A stretch of 64,000 nucleotides of DNA from Promethearchaeota archaeon (GCA_019058365.1 JAHPZE010000006.1:46080-110079), one strand, 5' to 3'; positions 17,817 to 27,183 are shown, counted from the stretch's first letter. Notes: generated from the letters alone by a model not told the origin. Program-made: numbers and translations.

Positions 17817-19133
17817 TCAACTAAAAAAAAACGATAATAAGGCTAAATATCCAATAGATAAAATAATATGAATTATAGCAAATGTAGCACCAACTTTCAA
17901 TAATCTTTTAAAATTTAGATTTTCAACATCATTATTTTGAGCAATTTTAAGTGTCATTACATCACAAGCTGCTCCTTGGGGTATAAGGTTTCCACCAATA
18001 TTTACTGCTATAATTAACGAATAATATAAAGGGATTGAAGGAAATCCAAAGCCAGTGGGGATAGGAGCTACCAACAAATTTACGATTGGAATAAAAACTA
18101 ATGCTGTAGGAGTATTAGCAACAAATCCTGACACAAAACTAACAAGGACCAATATAATTAAACTTACTAGGAAAGGATTTAAATTTTGAAACGGGATTCC
18201 TTTAAAAAGTTCATCAAAACCAGCTACTACTAAACAGCCAACAACAACGTATAATGAAATAAAGAAAAATATGATTTCCCATTCAATATCTTTTAAAAAT
18301 TCACCCATTTTTTTTTTAGTAAATTTTTTATTAATTAATACTAATAAAAATGCTGAAAATGCTGCTGTTAAATAAAGAAATGGTAGAATTGCAAAAAGAA
18401 CTATAGTAACAATTATTGCAATACTATTAAAATAAAACATTCTTTTATCTGATATCATTACTTTAGCATCTACTAAATCCAAAACGTATTTTTTTTGAAT
18501 ATCTTCTATTTCTGGTTCTTTACTCAATTGGAATTTATCTAATAAAAAAACTGTTATGAATAAAAGGAAAAAAGAAAATACCCAATAGTAGGTTATGAAA
18601 TAAACAGTATCTAGATTAAATGCAGCGGAGATAATAATATTTTCTCCACTAGAGAATGGAGTTATAATTGATCCTATATTTATACAAATTGTCATTCCTA
18701 ATAAATAAGTCCCTGCTCTTATTTTTAAAAAACGACATAAACGTATTACTACTGGTGCTAATATTAATACAACAACAACATCACTAATAATAGATGCTAA
18801 AATAGTTGTAATAAAACATAATAAATAAAAGAATATTTTTCTATTTCCCTTTGAAATTTTAAAAAGTTTTACGGCTAAAAATTCTAAAATATTCGAATCT
18901 TGTGCGATTTTAGTGATAATGCTCATACACAAGATAACTATTATGGCTTCAAATTCAATAAATGATACAAAAGTAGATATTGTTAAACCCTTCGTTATAC
19001 CAGTAATTGTGCCAGCTGTAAAACAGCATAATAAAGAAATAGTTACAAAATCTAATTTCTTTGACGAATAACTAATTAATATAATAATAAAAATAATAAA
19101 TATTACAATAAGGAGCCATGGATCTTCCAACAT
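17817..19133 (-). CDS. ArsB/NhaD/citrate-transporter-family permease
   Basis: 438 aa, 11-12 hydrophobic segments, of the ion-transporter superfamily. Seen are 'IISDVVVVLILAPVVIRLC' and 'SSGENIIISAAFNLD' in the first half, and 'GFVANTPTALVFIPIVNLL' and 'VNIGGNLIPQGAACDVMTLK' in the second: the paired re-entrant-loop motifs of this fold, including the G-N-x-P-turn repeat. It could carry Na+/H+, arsenite or dicarboxylates; the family does not reveal which. First gene of a two-gene unit with the anchored protein downstream. Confidence 0.75.
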   Translation of the reverse strand: MLEDPWLLIVIFIIFIIILISYSSKKLDFVTISLLCCFTAGTITGITKGLTISTFVSFIEFEAIIVILCMSIITKIAQDSNILEFLAVKLFKISKGNRKIFFYLLCFITTILASIISDVVVVLILAPVVIRLCRFLKIRAGTYLLGMTICINIGSIITPFSSGENIIISAAFNLDTVYFITYYWVFSFFLLFITVFLLDKFQLSKEPEIEDIQKKYVLDLVDAKVMISDKRMFYFNSIAIIVTIVLFAILPFLYLTAAFSAFLLVLINKKFTKKKMGEFLKDIEWEIIFFFISLYVVVGCLVVAGFDELFKGIPFQNLNPFLVSLIILVLVSFVSGFVANTPTALVFIPIVNLLVAPIPTGFGFPSIPLYYSLIIAVNIGGNLIPQGAACDVMTLKIAQNNDVENLNFKRLLKVGATFAIIHIILSIGYLALLSFFFS

Positions 19134-19249
19134 AGTTAATTATAAAGGAATTTATTTATAAAATAATTTTTTTAAAGCTAATTAATAATTTAAATTTGAT
19201 TAATTATTTGCTGCTTATTCCTTCTTTTTCAAAATGGAAAGTAAGAACT

Positions 19250-19289
19250 ATTTAAATTAAATGAATTGCAATTTAAATTAAATGAATTG
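19250..19289. repeat. Two 19-nt direct repeats, 21-nt period
   Basis: ATTTAAATTAAATGAATTG occurs perfectly at 19250-19268 and 19271-19289, separated by CA. The copies are two helical turns apart and lie between divergent genes (minus-strand permease start 19133, plus-strand start 19337). Each copy also contains a TTTAAATT core that could act as a TATA-like element. Confidence 0.7.
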
Positions 19290-19336
19290 TAGATAATATA
19301 ATAATTTCGAATTTTCTTAAAAAGAGAGTATGCATT

Positions 19337-20446
19337 TTGAATGGTGAAGTAATTTTTTTACATTTAAGAGATGTAGGGCGTAGTATTGATTTGAAAAGAG
19401 CAATTACAATAATTCCTGCAATTCAAGATAAAAAAATTGTCAAGACAAAAGACACACCTTCATACGTGGATTTTCCAGACCCTTTAGTTTTAGAGGTTAC
19501 TCAGAAGATATCCTCGGAATTAAAAAATATTGAAAGTATAACTCTCTTTGTTAAAGTATATGCAGAAGGTGTAATATCCTTAATTGCTAGACTTACCTTT
19601 CAAAATTTATCTTTTAAGGAACTGCATAAATTGAGGAAAATTAACTTTCATACTTCTGATGGAAATTTTCAAATAACTAATTTTTTAGAATATCATAGTA
19701 ATAAAATTTTTGAACAAATACGAGATTGCATAAGCGAAGCGAGTTCTATATTTGAAGAATCAGAATATGAAAAATATACATTATTTTGTATAACTGATGA
19801 TCTAGAGAACCCTAAAGGTTTTATTGAAAAAGAAAGAACCTATATATCATCTTTACTTATGGGAGAAAACCCAGAATTAAAACTTAGCCAAGATCAAATC
19901 AATAAAACAGTTGAATATACTTTTTCATTTTTAAATAATGATTTAATCATTTTTGATTTTGACAGATGTTTAATTATTGATCCAAATTGTGATTATGAAG
20001 ATATTTTACTTGTTGTTGAGATAGTTAATTATCAATTACTCGAATTACGTACTTTAGATAAAATCTTAGATAAAAGGCTAACAATAGCAGAAGAAGATAT
20101 CCGTAAATTTTATTTTAAAAGTCAAAGCATATTTAGAAGATTTAAAAGAAAAGTTGGACGTTTAATTCAATTAAGATATGATTTATTATTTTTATTAGAA
20201 AATATTGAAAATGTCTCAAAATTGATTGGAGATTATTATTTAGCCGGGATTTATACATATTTAGCGGATTTATTTCAACTAAAAGAATGGAGTAATAGTA
20301 TAAGGCATCGCCTTGAAACATTAGAAAATATTTATAATATCACACAGACCAATATTAATGAAAAATTTTTGCTTTATATAGAAATTCTACTTAGTTTTAT
20401 TTTTATAATGGAATTTATACTACTCTTGATTAATTACTTTTTATAA
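19337..20446 (+). CDS. Tail-anchored protein, possibly RMD1/YagE (DUF155)-like
   Basis: 369 aa with a single C-terminal hydrophobic helix at residues 345-369 ('LLSFIFIMEFILLLINYFL') and none elsewhere, so tail-anchored with the bulk in the cytosol. The order acidic N-domain, long helical region ('LRTLDKILDKRL', 'KVGRLIQLRYDLLFLLENI'), then 'WSNSIRHRLETLENIYNI' before the membrane helix resembles the DUF155/RMD1 family, but I see no decisive motif. Start is TTG at 19337; nearby ATGs are out of frame. The paired direct repeats lie 48 nt upstream. Confidence 0.5.
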   Translation: MNGEVIFLHLRDVGRSIDLKRAITIIPAIQDKKIVKTKDTPSYVDFPDPLVLEVTQKISSELKNIESITLFVKVYAEGVISLIARLTFQNLSFKELHKLRKINFHTSDGNFQITNFLEYHSNKIFEQIRDCISEASSIFEESEYEKYTLFCITDDLENPKGFIEKERTYISSLLMGENPELKLSQDQINKTVEYTFSFLNNDLIIFDFDRCLIIDPNCDYEDILLVVEIVNYQLLELRTLDKILDKRLTIAEEDIRKFYFKSQSIFRRFKRKVGRLIQLRYDLLFLLENIENVSKLIGDYYLAGIYTYLADLFQLKEWSNSIRHRLETLENIYNITQTNINEKFLLYIEILLSFIFIMEFILLLINYFL

Positions 20447-20475
20447 TTTCTAGATATCCTTATTTATAACTCAAC

Positions 20476-21687
20476 TTACAAGAAAATGTCTGATGCGGGA
20501 AAATCCTCTGTCTTTTTTGACATGATTTTTTCTATGGCCATGATAAAATCTTCACCCGAAATAATTTCAGAATTTCTTCTAATGGCATACATTCCTGCTT
20601 CTGTACAAATACCTTTAATGTCAGAACCTGTTGCACCTTGAGTATGAGCACTTAAATAATTTATTTCAATATTTTCTTCAATATGCAGATTTCTCATATG
20701 AACTCTAAAGATTGCTTCTCTGGCTTTTTCATTAGGAATGGGAAATTCTACTATTCGATCAAATCGACCCGGTCTTAATAAAGCTGGATCCAATATATCT
20801 GATCTATTTGTTGCCCCTATAAATTTTATGTCACCTCTTTGATCAAACCCGTCTAATTCACTTAATAGTTGCATTAATGTTCTATTTACTTCTCTATCAC
20901 CTGAAGTATCATCTTGCATCCTAACAGCACCTATTGCGTCTAATTCATCTATAAACAAGATAGCAGGTGCTTTCTGTCTTGCTAAACTAAAAATTTCTCT
21001 GACATATTGAGCACCTTCACCTATGAATTTTTGAACTAATTCTGTTGCAACTACTTTAATAAATGTTGCATTTGTTTCATGAGCAACAGCTTTAGCTAGT
21101 AAAGTTTTCCCCGTTCCTGGTAAACCATAAAAAAGAACACCTTTAGGGGGTTCTATCCCAATCTTTTGGAATAATTCAGGTTTTTTCAATGGTAATTCTA
21201 TTATCTCTTTAACTTCTTGAATTTGATACTCTAAACCTCCTATATCATCATAGGAAACGCCAGTTAGACTTTCTATTATTTCCATACCCCTAACAAATGG
21301 GTTAAAATTGGAAGGTAATAGTTCCATTACGGCATAATTTCTTTGATTTAAAGCAACATGTAAACCGGGTACAAGTTTCTCTTTTTGCAATCTATTGCTA
21401 ATTCTAACAATAAAACTAGCGCTAGGTGAACTATCTACAACAGCACGGTCATTATTGTCATCTAATATATCAGTTATATGTCCCGATAATAATGGAAGTT
21501 CACTTAACCGATCAATTTCTTCACGTAAACTTTTTATTTCAAATTCTGCTTTTGTTAACCCATTATTTAATAAATTTATTTCGATTTTTCTTTCTTTTAT
21601 TTTTTCTTCAAGATGCCGTATATATGAAGTTATTTTCTCAACGTTTTCTGGATCTTTTTTACCATTTTCAATTTCTGTAGCGGTCAT
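20476..21687 (-). CDS. pan: Proteasome-activating nucleotidase (PAN/Rpt-type AAA ATPase)
   Basis: Hexameric ATPase that unfolds substrates for the 20S proteasome. Coiled coil at residues 16-62, OB domain about 65-125, AAA domain from 145. Walker A 'GLPGTGKT' (188-195), Walker B 'ILFIDELDAIG', 'DREVNRTLMQLLSELDGF' and 'GATNRSDILDPALLRPGRFDR' (sensor 1, arginine fingers) are textbook PAN/Rpt. The C-terminus is 'ASDIFL': Ile-Phe-Leu where PAN and Rpt2/3/5 end in hydrophobic-Tyr-X. 403 aa is normal. No 20S subunit gene is in the window. Confidence 0.92.
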   Translation of the reverse strand: MTATEIENGKKDPENVEKITSYIRHLEEKIKERKIEINLLNNGLTKAEFEIKSLREEIDRLSELPLLSGHITDILDDNNDRAVVDSSPSASFIVRISNRLQKEKLVPGLHVALNQRNYAVMELLPSNFNPFVRGMEIIESLTGVSYDDIGGLEYQIQEVKEIIELPLKKPELFQKIGIEPPKGVLFYGLPGTGKTLLAKAVAHETNATFIKVVATELVQKFIGEGAQYVREIFSLARQKAPAILFIDELDAIGAVRMQDDTSGDREVNRTLMQLLSELDGFDQRGDIKFIGATNRSDILDPALLRPGRFDRIVEFPIPNEKAREAIFRVHMRNLHIEENIEINYLSAHTQGATGSDIKGICTEAGMYAIRRNSEIISGEDFIMAIEKIMSKKTEDFPASDIFL

Positions 21688-21719
21688 TTTATTATAGGGC
21701 CATGATATTCTAATTATAA

Positions 21720-23654
21720 TTATGTTAATCCAATTCTTTTAATAGCTACTTCTAAAATCTTTTTTAACATTTCCTGGTATGGTATATTTGCAAAATTACA
21801 CATTTTTGCTAGATGACCATCCCAACACCAACCAGGATTAGGATTTACTTCTAAAAGCTTAGGATTTCCTGAATCATCTAAACGCCAATCAAATCGCGCA
21901 TAATCTTGACATTCTAATCGTTCAAATAATTTAAGAGAACAATTTTCAATGATTTCAATAACGTCATGTGAAAGATTTGCAGGAATGGATTTAATATTCC
22001 AATAAGGAGAATCTGGTAACCATTTTGCCTCATAACCACATATTTTTGGTAAATCTGAAGGCAAATTTGAATAATCTTCCTCGATTATGGGGAGAATAAT
22101 AAAATTATCTGTTTGATTTCCGATAATTCCAACCGTGAGATCCTTACCAGTAAGAAATTGTTCAACTAAAACTGGTTTATCATAGCCAAAATTTTCACGA
22201 ATCTCTGAAATTGCACTTAATAATTCCTCTCCATCATTAACAACACTTCTCTGAGTAATTCCAAAACTAGAGTCTCCAAAATTTGGTTTTACAATTGCAG
22301 GAAAATATAAGGGTAAATCTATTATTTTTTCTTCTGGTTTAATGAAAATAGCTTCAGGAACGGGAATCCCTAATTCTTTTGCAATACCTCGTACTAAGGA
22401 TTTATCATAACAAAAGGCTAAACATTGAGGTCCAGATCCTGTATATGGAAGTTTCAGAATTTCTAGTAAAGCGGGTATATGTAATTCTTTCCTAGCTTCA
22501 TTGTAATAACCTTCATCACACAAATTAAAAACAAAATCAACTTTTCCTTTCAAATTTAATAAATCTTGAATAAGAGTACTGTGATTATCTAAAAATGAAA
22601 AACTATAGTCATTAAGCTCCTTTAGTGCTGTTTTTAATTGAAATATCGTATAGAAATCATCATCATCGAATTTATTTAAGGGTTTAAGTACATCGGGTTT
22701 AGTGGGGTCTCCAAAAATAACAACACTATTTCTCTTAGCTTTTTTTTCTTTCTTTTTAATCTCTGTCCATTCTTTTTTAACGATAGCGCTAACGATAATC
22801 CTTTTTTCCATCATGCCTAAATCTTGATCTCGTTGAGACTCAGGAGTAATTGAACCATGGAATTTTACATCACTAAAACCTACGTTTTCTAATAACTCTG
22901 AAATTGTTCTTTTTGAGTATAATCTTTCCGCATAAAACTGATCCACTAATACTCCTTTATTAACATGGGTTATTACTTCCCGTGAAATCAATTTTTGTTT
23001 ATCTAAAGATAAAGATCTTTCTCGGCAAACGAAAAAATTCTTATCAATCCATTCCCATGAACGTGTTTGAAAATTTTGTTTAATGTAATTACCATCAGTT
23101 ATATCTATTAATATTTTTCCCCATGGTTTTAAAACACGGAAAACTTCTTTTAATACAAGAAGATCATCATTAATTGATTCAAAATATCCAAAGCTATTAC
23201 CTAAAATCATGACAAAATCAAATGTATCTGGAGTATATTGTAGTTTTCTCGCATCACCTTCACGAAATTTGCATGAAACCCCACTTTTTTTAGCGTTTGA
23301 TTTGGCTTTTTGAATTAGAAATCTTGAACGATCTAATCCATATATATTTTTAAAATTATTATTAGCAAGTTCAATAGAATGTCTTCCTTGACCACAACAG
23401 AGATCGAGAATCTGATGTTCTGGTTGAAAATTCATTATTTTCAAAAAATAGTTCACTTCAAATTCAGTAATTTTTTGATCTTCTACTACATCCCCATCTG
23501 TTTTTAGATAATAGGAGTTAAATATCCTTTTCCACCAATCTTTTTTGACATATTCTTCTAAGTCAACAACAGGACCAAGACATTTGGATGAATTTTTTTC
23601 TTTACTTTCAAAATTTCTTTTTTTATTATTTATGCTTTCTGCTTGAGAATTCAT
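21720..23654 (-). CDS. Fusion of SAM-dependent methyltransferase and D-Ala-D-Ala-ligase-like ATP-grasp
   Basis: 644 aa, two enzymes in one chain. Residues about 60-290 are a class I methyltransferase ('ILDLCCGQGRHSIEL' motif I, 'FDFVMILGNSFGYF' motif IV, 'VFRVLKPWGKILID'). After a Lys-rich linker (about 300-310), residues 315-640 are an ATP-grasp of the D-Ala-D-Ala ligase type: 'VDFVFNLCDEGYY', 'LPYTGSGPQCLAFCYDKSL', 'VKPNFGDSSFGI', 'EVNPNPGWCWDGHLA'. Archaea lack murein, so the ligase probably joins other amino acids or modifies a small molecule, with methylation as a linked step. It is 32 nt upstream of pan on the same strand. Confidence 0.82.
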   Translation of the reverse strand: MNSQAESINNKKRNFESKEKNSSKCLGPVVDLEEYVKKDWWKRIFNSYYLKTDGDVVEDQKITEFEVNYFLKIMNFQPEHQILDLCCGQGRHSIELANNNFKNIYGLDRSRFLIQKAKSNAKKSGVSCKFREGDARKLQYTPDTFDFVMILGNSFGYFESINDDLLVLKEVFRVLKPWGKILIDITDGNYIKQNFQTRSWEWIDKNFFVCRERSLSLDKQKLISREVITHVNKGVLVDQFYAERLYSKRTISELLENVGFSDVKFHGSITPESQRDQDLGMMEKRIIVSAIVKKEWTEIKKKEKKAKRNSVVIFGDPTKPDVLKPLNKFDDDDFYTIFQLKTALKELNDYSFSFLDNHSTLIQDLLNLKGKVDFVFNLCDEGYYNEARKELHIPALLEILKLPYTGSGPQCLAFCYDKSLVRGIAKELGIPVPEAIFIKPEEKIIDLPLYFPAIVKPNFGDSSFGITQRSVVNDGEELLSAISEIRENFGYDKPVLVEQFLTGKDLTVGIIGNQTDNFIILPIIEEDYSNLPSDLPKICGYEAKWLPDSPYWNIKSIPANLSHDVIEIIENCSLKLFERLECQDYARFDWRLDDSGNPKLLEVNPNPGWCWDGHLAKMCNFANIPYQEMLKKILEVAIKRIGLT

Positions 23655-24487
23655 TATGGTCTTACAATTGGTATTTTAATTTTGATAAAATCTGAAGAAA
23701 ATAAAGACTTTTTACCTTGAATGAAGTTTTTAAGAATTTTATATATTTAATAAAAAGAGTTACACAAAGATTAATCCTTTTTAAAATTTCAATTTTAATA
23801 TTATATATCATCTATTATTTAATCGATTATCCTTAATATGTTATTTAGATTTAATTTTACTTCATTCTATTAAAAATTTATATTTGAAATTAAATATAAA
23901 TTAATTCATTTAAAAACTTTTCTCTTAGATTTTTGCCCTCCAAGGCATATTTTAATTAGATTAGATATTATGTAATTAATAAATTAGTTCTTCAATCTTA
24001 GAAATCGGATATAAAATTAATTTAATGAGATAAATGTGAGTTTAATTTAACACCTTCTCCTCTTTTATTATGCATTTTGGGATATTAGGTGTTTTCTCTA
24101 ATAATGACTTTTTATTTACTTTCAAAAGTGATTATTTTACATAAGAGATGATTTTACATTTTGAATTTAGAGAAGAAAATAAAAAATTACTCGATTTTAT
24201 AATAGATTCTAAAAAGATATTAAATTTTTAGAATCCAATCAAGAACTATAATTAATTTTTAATTAAAGGAAACAGCATTATTTTATGTATGATAAAAATT
24301 AACTGTTATAGTTGCTAAAAGTAGGCATAATGAATTTTAAATATTTAACAATCTCAATTAATCTTCTTAATTTTAATTATTGTTATTAAAATTAAAAAAC
24401 TTTATATATTCAATAAGTCTTTTATCGTAATTGAAAATATATCATTATTTTAATCTATTATAAATATTAAAAAAAGAGGTTAAAATC
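23655..24487. other. 0.8-kb gene-poor AT-rich spacer
   Basis: No frame longer than about 20 codons with coding character is seen on either strand. Contents noted: an inverted repeat AACACCT/AGGTGTT (24049-24055 and 24087-24093, 31-nt loop) and the TATA-like box at 24401-24408 for the small gene downstream. No tRNA or CRISPR signature was found. It could hide a non-coding RNA. Confidence 0.5.
24401..24408 (+). promoter_or_regulatory. TATA-like box for the small acidic protein gene
   Basis: TTTATATA preceded by an A-run (24395-24399), about 87 nt before the ATG at 24488. A transcript starting about 25 nt later would have a leader of about 55 nt ending in a strong Shine-Dalgarno GAGGT at 24476-24480. 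Confidence 0.45.
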
Positions 24488-24655
24488 ATGAATACAAAAC
24501 GAAAAGTTGGAAAGAAAAAATTCGAGGAAGAAGATGATTGGGATGAGGACGTAGAATATGATGATAATGAAGGCTGGGATGAAGATTGGGGAGATTATCA
24601 AGACTTAGATGAAAATTGGGAAGATTTTCAAGACTTAAAAGAAAACTTTTTCTAA
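24488..24655 (+). CDS. Small acidic tryptophan-rich repeat protein, 55 aa
   Basis: A 55-codon gene. The ATG at 24488 has GAGGT at 24476-24480, spacer 7 nt, an excellent ribosome binding site. The first 11 residues are basic ('MNTKRKVGKKK'); the other 44 are strongly acidic with Trp and Tyr/Phe at regular spacing. The C-terminal half is a tandem decapeptide: 'GDYQDLDENW' followed by 'EDFQDLKENF'. The bipolar charge and aromatic spacing suggest a nucleic-acid mimic, a chaperone-like tail or a partner-binding peptide; no family is recognised. It is isolated between long non-coding stretches. Confidence 0.65.
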   Translation: MNTKRKVGKKKFEEEDDWDEDVEYDDNEGWDEDWGDYQDLDENWEDFQDLKENFF

Positions 24656-24754
24656 TTGGCTTCAGAATGACGTTATATCTAATTAGATTAATCTATAATA
24701 TACGAAATGCTTAATTGATCCCAATTTTTTTGATAAATGATTTAATAAACTAAA

Positions 24755-25435
24755 ATGTTAAATTTAAATAAGAAAATGAAAAAACGAAATTACTTAGCAA
24801 TTCTAATATTAATCGGCGGAAAGAGTACTCGTTTTGGTACTGAAAAAGCGATTATTGAGATATATGGTAAACCTTTAATCTTACATCAATTAGAAATTTT
24901 AGCTAAAATTGATCAAGATATCTTTTTAGTCGCTCATTCTGAAGAACAAATATATAAGTATCAAAAACAAATAAATTTTCCAAAAAATACTAATTTTATA
25001 GTAGACGATAGAGATATTTTTGAATATCCCAAAATTTTCAAACCAATGTTAGGTATATATTCTGGATTTAAAGAATTGAATAGATTAGGCTTTGAAAAAG
25101 CATTTGTGTTATCTTGTGATATGCCTCTCATTAATCCCGATGTAATTAATTTAATGATAAATGAGTCTGAGGAATTTGAATGTTGTATCCCCAGATGGAG
25201 TAATGGCTTTTTAGAGTTGTTTTTTGCTATTTATCCGGTCGGGAAAGGATATCTAAAAGCCAAAGAAATTCTGATAACTGAAAATTATGGATTAATAAAT
25301 TTCGTTGATAAGAATTGGAAAATAAATTATGTTTCAGTAGAAAACACTATTCAACCTTTAGATAAAAATTTATCAAGTTTGATAAATATTAATGGACCAA
25401 TAGATATTGATAAATTAATAAAATTAAATAAATAA
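24755..25435 (+). CDS. MobA-like NTP transferase (molybdenum cofactor guanylyltransferase family)
   Basis: Nucleotidyltransferase fold. 'LILIGGKSTRFGTEKAIIEI' near residue 17 is the MobA-type GG-x-S-x-R-x-G-x-x-K loop, followed by 'GKPLILHQ'; 'SCDMPLINPDVI' gives the Asp that binds Mg2+. 226 aa fits MobA and related guanylyl/cytidylyltransferases. Met at residues 1 and 8 are alternative starts; the motif begins shortly after the second. No other molybdenum cofactor genes are in the window, so the substrate remains open. Confidence 0.78.
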   Translation: MLNLNKKMKKRNYLAILILIGGKSTRFGTEKAIIEIYGKPLILHQLEILAKIDQDIFLVAHSEEQIYKYQKQINFPKNTNFIVDDRDIFEYPKIFKPMLGIYSGFKELNRLGFEKAFVLSCDMPLINPDVINLMINESEEFECCIPRWSNGFLELFFAIYPVGKGYLKAKEILITENYGLINFVDKNWKINYVSVENTIQPLDKNLSSLININGPIDIDKLIKLNK

Positions 25436-25477
25436 TGCTTGAATTTATAAAAAAAAATTTAAAACTGGGTTAGTATA

Positions 25478-25882
25478 ATGAGTGGAAATGACTACAAATA
25501 CTGTAAATTGGAAAATGACGTTATTTATATAAAAGAGAATTTTAAGAAAAAAGGAAAAGAATATGGCATTGTGAAATTAAATAAAAAACAAATTAATGCA
25601 CTAACAGAATGTATAAATTTACAATCCGTAGCAGCATTAGTTTCTCCAAGATTTAGTCAAAGAATAGAACATTTTCTACTACCTCGAATTGATGAAATTA
25701 GTAGAATAGTATATGAATTAAAGCCATTTCCTGATGAATTGGGAATTGAAATGTCAAAAGAAAATTATTCAGATATTCTTAAAGGACTTAATCTTGGTAG
25801 TGTTATTAAAGGCTTAAGAGATAGAGGTTATTCTGTAGAGGAATTAAATACAGCACTCAAAAAAATCAAATTTTATAAGTAA
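25478..25882 (+). CDS. Hypothetical protein, 134 aa
   Basis: Not recognised. A soluble, lysine-rich protein with one Cys pair far apart (residues 9 and about 46). The N-terminal 45 residues look like a beta sheet ('KLENDVIYIKENF', 'YGIVKLNKKQ'), the rest helical, ending in 'IKGLRDRGYSVEELNTALKK', which resembles a helical protein-binding tail. It follows the MobA-like gene by 42 nt on the same strand and may be co-transcribed. Confidence 0.5.
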   Translation: MSGNDYKYCKLENDVIYIKENFKKKGKEYGIVKLNKKQINALTECINLQSVAALVSPRFSQRIEHFLLPRIDEISRIVYELKPFPDELGIEMSKENYSDILKGLNLGSVIKGLRDRGYSVEELNTALKKIKFYK

Positions 25883-26158
25883 ATTAAGTTTTTTAGATTC
25901 TCAAATTTTTTTTTTTCAATACATATCTTTATCATAAAATAATTTAAACATTTCTTATCTACGCAACAAAAATTATCAAAAAGTAATAGAAATCTAAAAT
26001 TTCTAGAATATCGATTAACTAAATTGTTTAAATTTATAGTTCAATATTTCTAAAAAATGAAAATAATAGATAAGTTTATTAAGCTGATACTCTAGTTAGA
26101 ATATTCAACGGAGTAATATATTTAAAATTATTAAAATCTTTAAAAAGTGATATTGTAA

Positions 26159-27076
26159 ATGAAAAGTTATAGAGAACAATTGAACTTTGGAGAAAAAACA
26201 GAAGATAAATGTTGTGAAGATCAGTGTATAGTTCTTAAAGGGGGTAATAAAGTTTGTTTGAATTGTGGAATGGTATTAGATGTTCATTTGGTTGAAAATG
26301 AAAGAAGAGCTTATAATAATGAAGAAATGGAAAAAAGAAAACAAAATGAACCTAGATGGAGAGAATTTGGATCGAGAACAGTACTTCCTAATCACAAAAT
26401 AGACTATAAAGGACATTATTTGAATGCTGAAAAGAAGACCTTGTTTTTACGTTTATCCAAAATTCAAAATTCTTTAATTTCAAGCATAGAAAGAAATTTT
26501 TGGGAGGCTAAACCAAAAATGAAACAGCTTACTTCAAAATTAAATATTCCTGAATATATACACGAAACAGCGTGGAAAATTTACGCTCTCACAGCAAAAA
26601 AAAAATTGACAATGGGACGCTCAATTGAGGGATTTATAGCTGCTTCTTTATACGTTGCTATTAGAGTCCATGAACTTCCAAAGGTATTAGAAGAAATTAG
26701 TGATGCTGCTATGATTCCCCGAAAATCTATAATACATTCATTAGGTTTACTTCTTAAAGAGATTTTACCCGAATTAAACCTTAGTTATAAGCCTATTAGT
26801 GTTAAACAATTGATATTTAAATTTGGAAATGAATTAGGACTTCCGATAGAAATCCAAAAGAACGCTTTACATTTAGTTTCTATCACATCTAAGAGGGGAC
26901 TTGCTTTAATAGGTAAAGATCCAAAAGGACTTGCCGCTTCAGCTATTTATTTAGCTGTAAAATCAACAAATAAAAGGATGACTCAAACTGAAATTGCTAA
27001 AGCTGCTAAAATAACAGAAGTTACATTAAGATCACGAATAAAAGATTTTAAAACCAAACTTGCTTTAGTTGAGTGA
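26159..27076 (+). CDS. tfb: Transcription initiation factor B (TFB, TFIIB homolog)
   Basis: Bridges TBP bound at TATA to RNA polymerase. The N-terminal zinc ribbon uses Cys18/19, Cys23, Cys33 and Cys36 ('KVCLNCGMVL'), followed by the B-finger/linker ('PRWREFGSRTV'). Two cyclin repeats follow: about 110-200 ('GRSIEGFIAASLYVAIRVHE', family GxxxxxxAAAxxYxA pattern) and about 205-305 ('DPKGLAASAIYLAVKSTNKR' and the terminal HTH 'TQTEIAKAAKITEVTLRSRI'). 305 aa is the usual archaeal length. The first ribbon pair is C-x3/4-C, not C-x2-C. Archaea often have several TFBs; this may be one of them. Confidence 0.92.
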   Translation: MKSYREQLNFGEKTEDKCCEDQCIVLKGGNKVCLNCGMVLDVHLVENERRAYNNEEMEKRKQNEPRWREFGSRTVLPNHKIDYKGHYLNAEKKTLFLRLSKIQNSLISSIERNFWEAKPKMKQLTSKLNIPEYIHETAWKIYALTAKKKLTMGRSIEGFIAASLYVAIRVHELPKVLEEISDAAMIPRKSIIHSLGLLLKEILPELNLSYKPISVKQLIFKFGNELGLPIEIQKNALHLVSITSKRGLALIGKDPKGLAASAIYLAVKSTNKRMTQTEIAKAAKITEVTLRSRIKDFKTKLALVE

Positions 27077-27183
27077 TTATATAACTCTAAATTTAATAAT
27101 TTTCATGACCTTATTTTTCTAAAAATGAGATAACTGGTTTATTTTTTAAAAATTAAAAAATAATAGTGAAATAGGTTAGATAG

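Noticed and set aside
24049..24093. Inverted repeat AACACCT/AGGTGTT as a terminator or riboswitch
   Set aside because: Only 7 bp with a 31-nt loop in very AT-rich DNA; no gene directly before it and no covariation evidence. Kept only as a note in the spacer entry.
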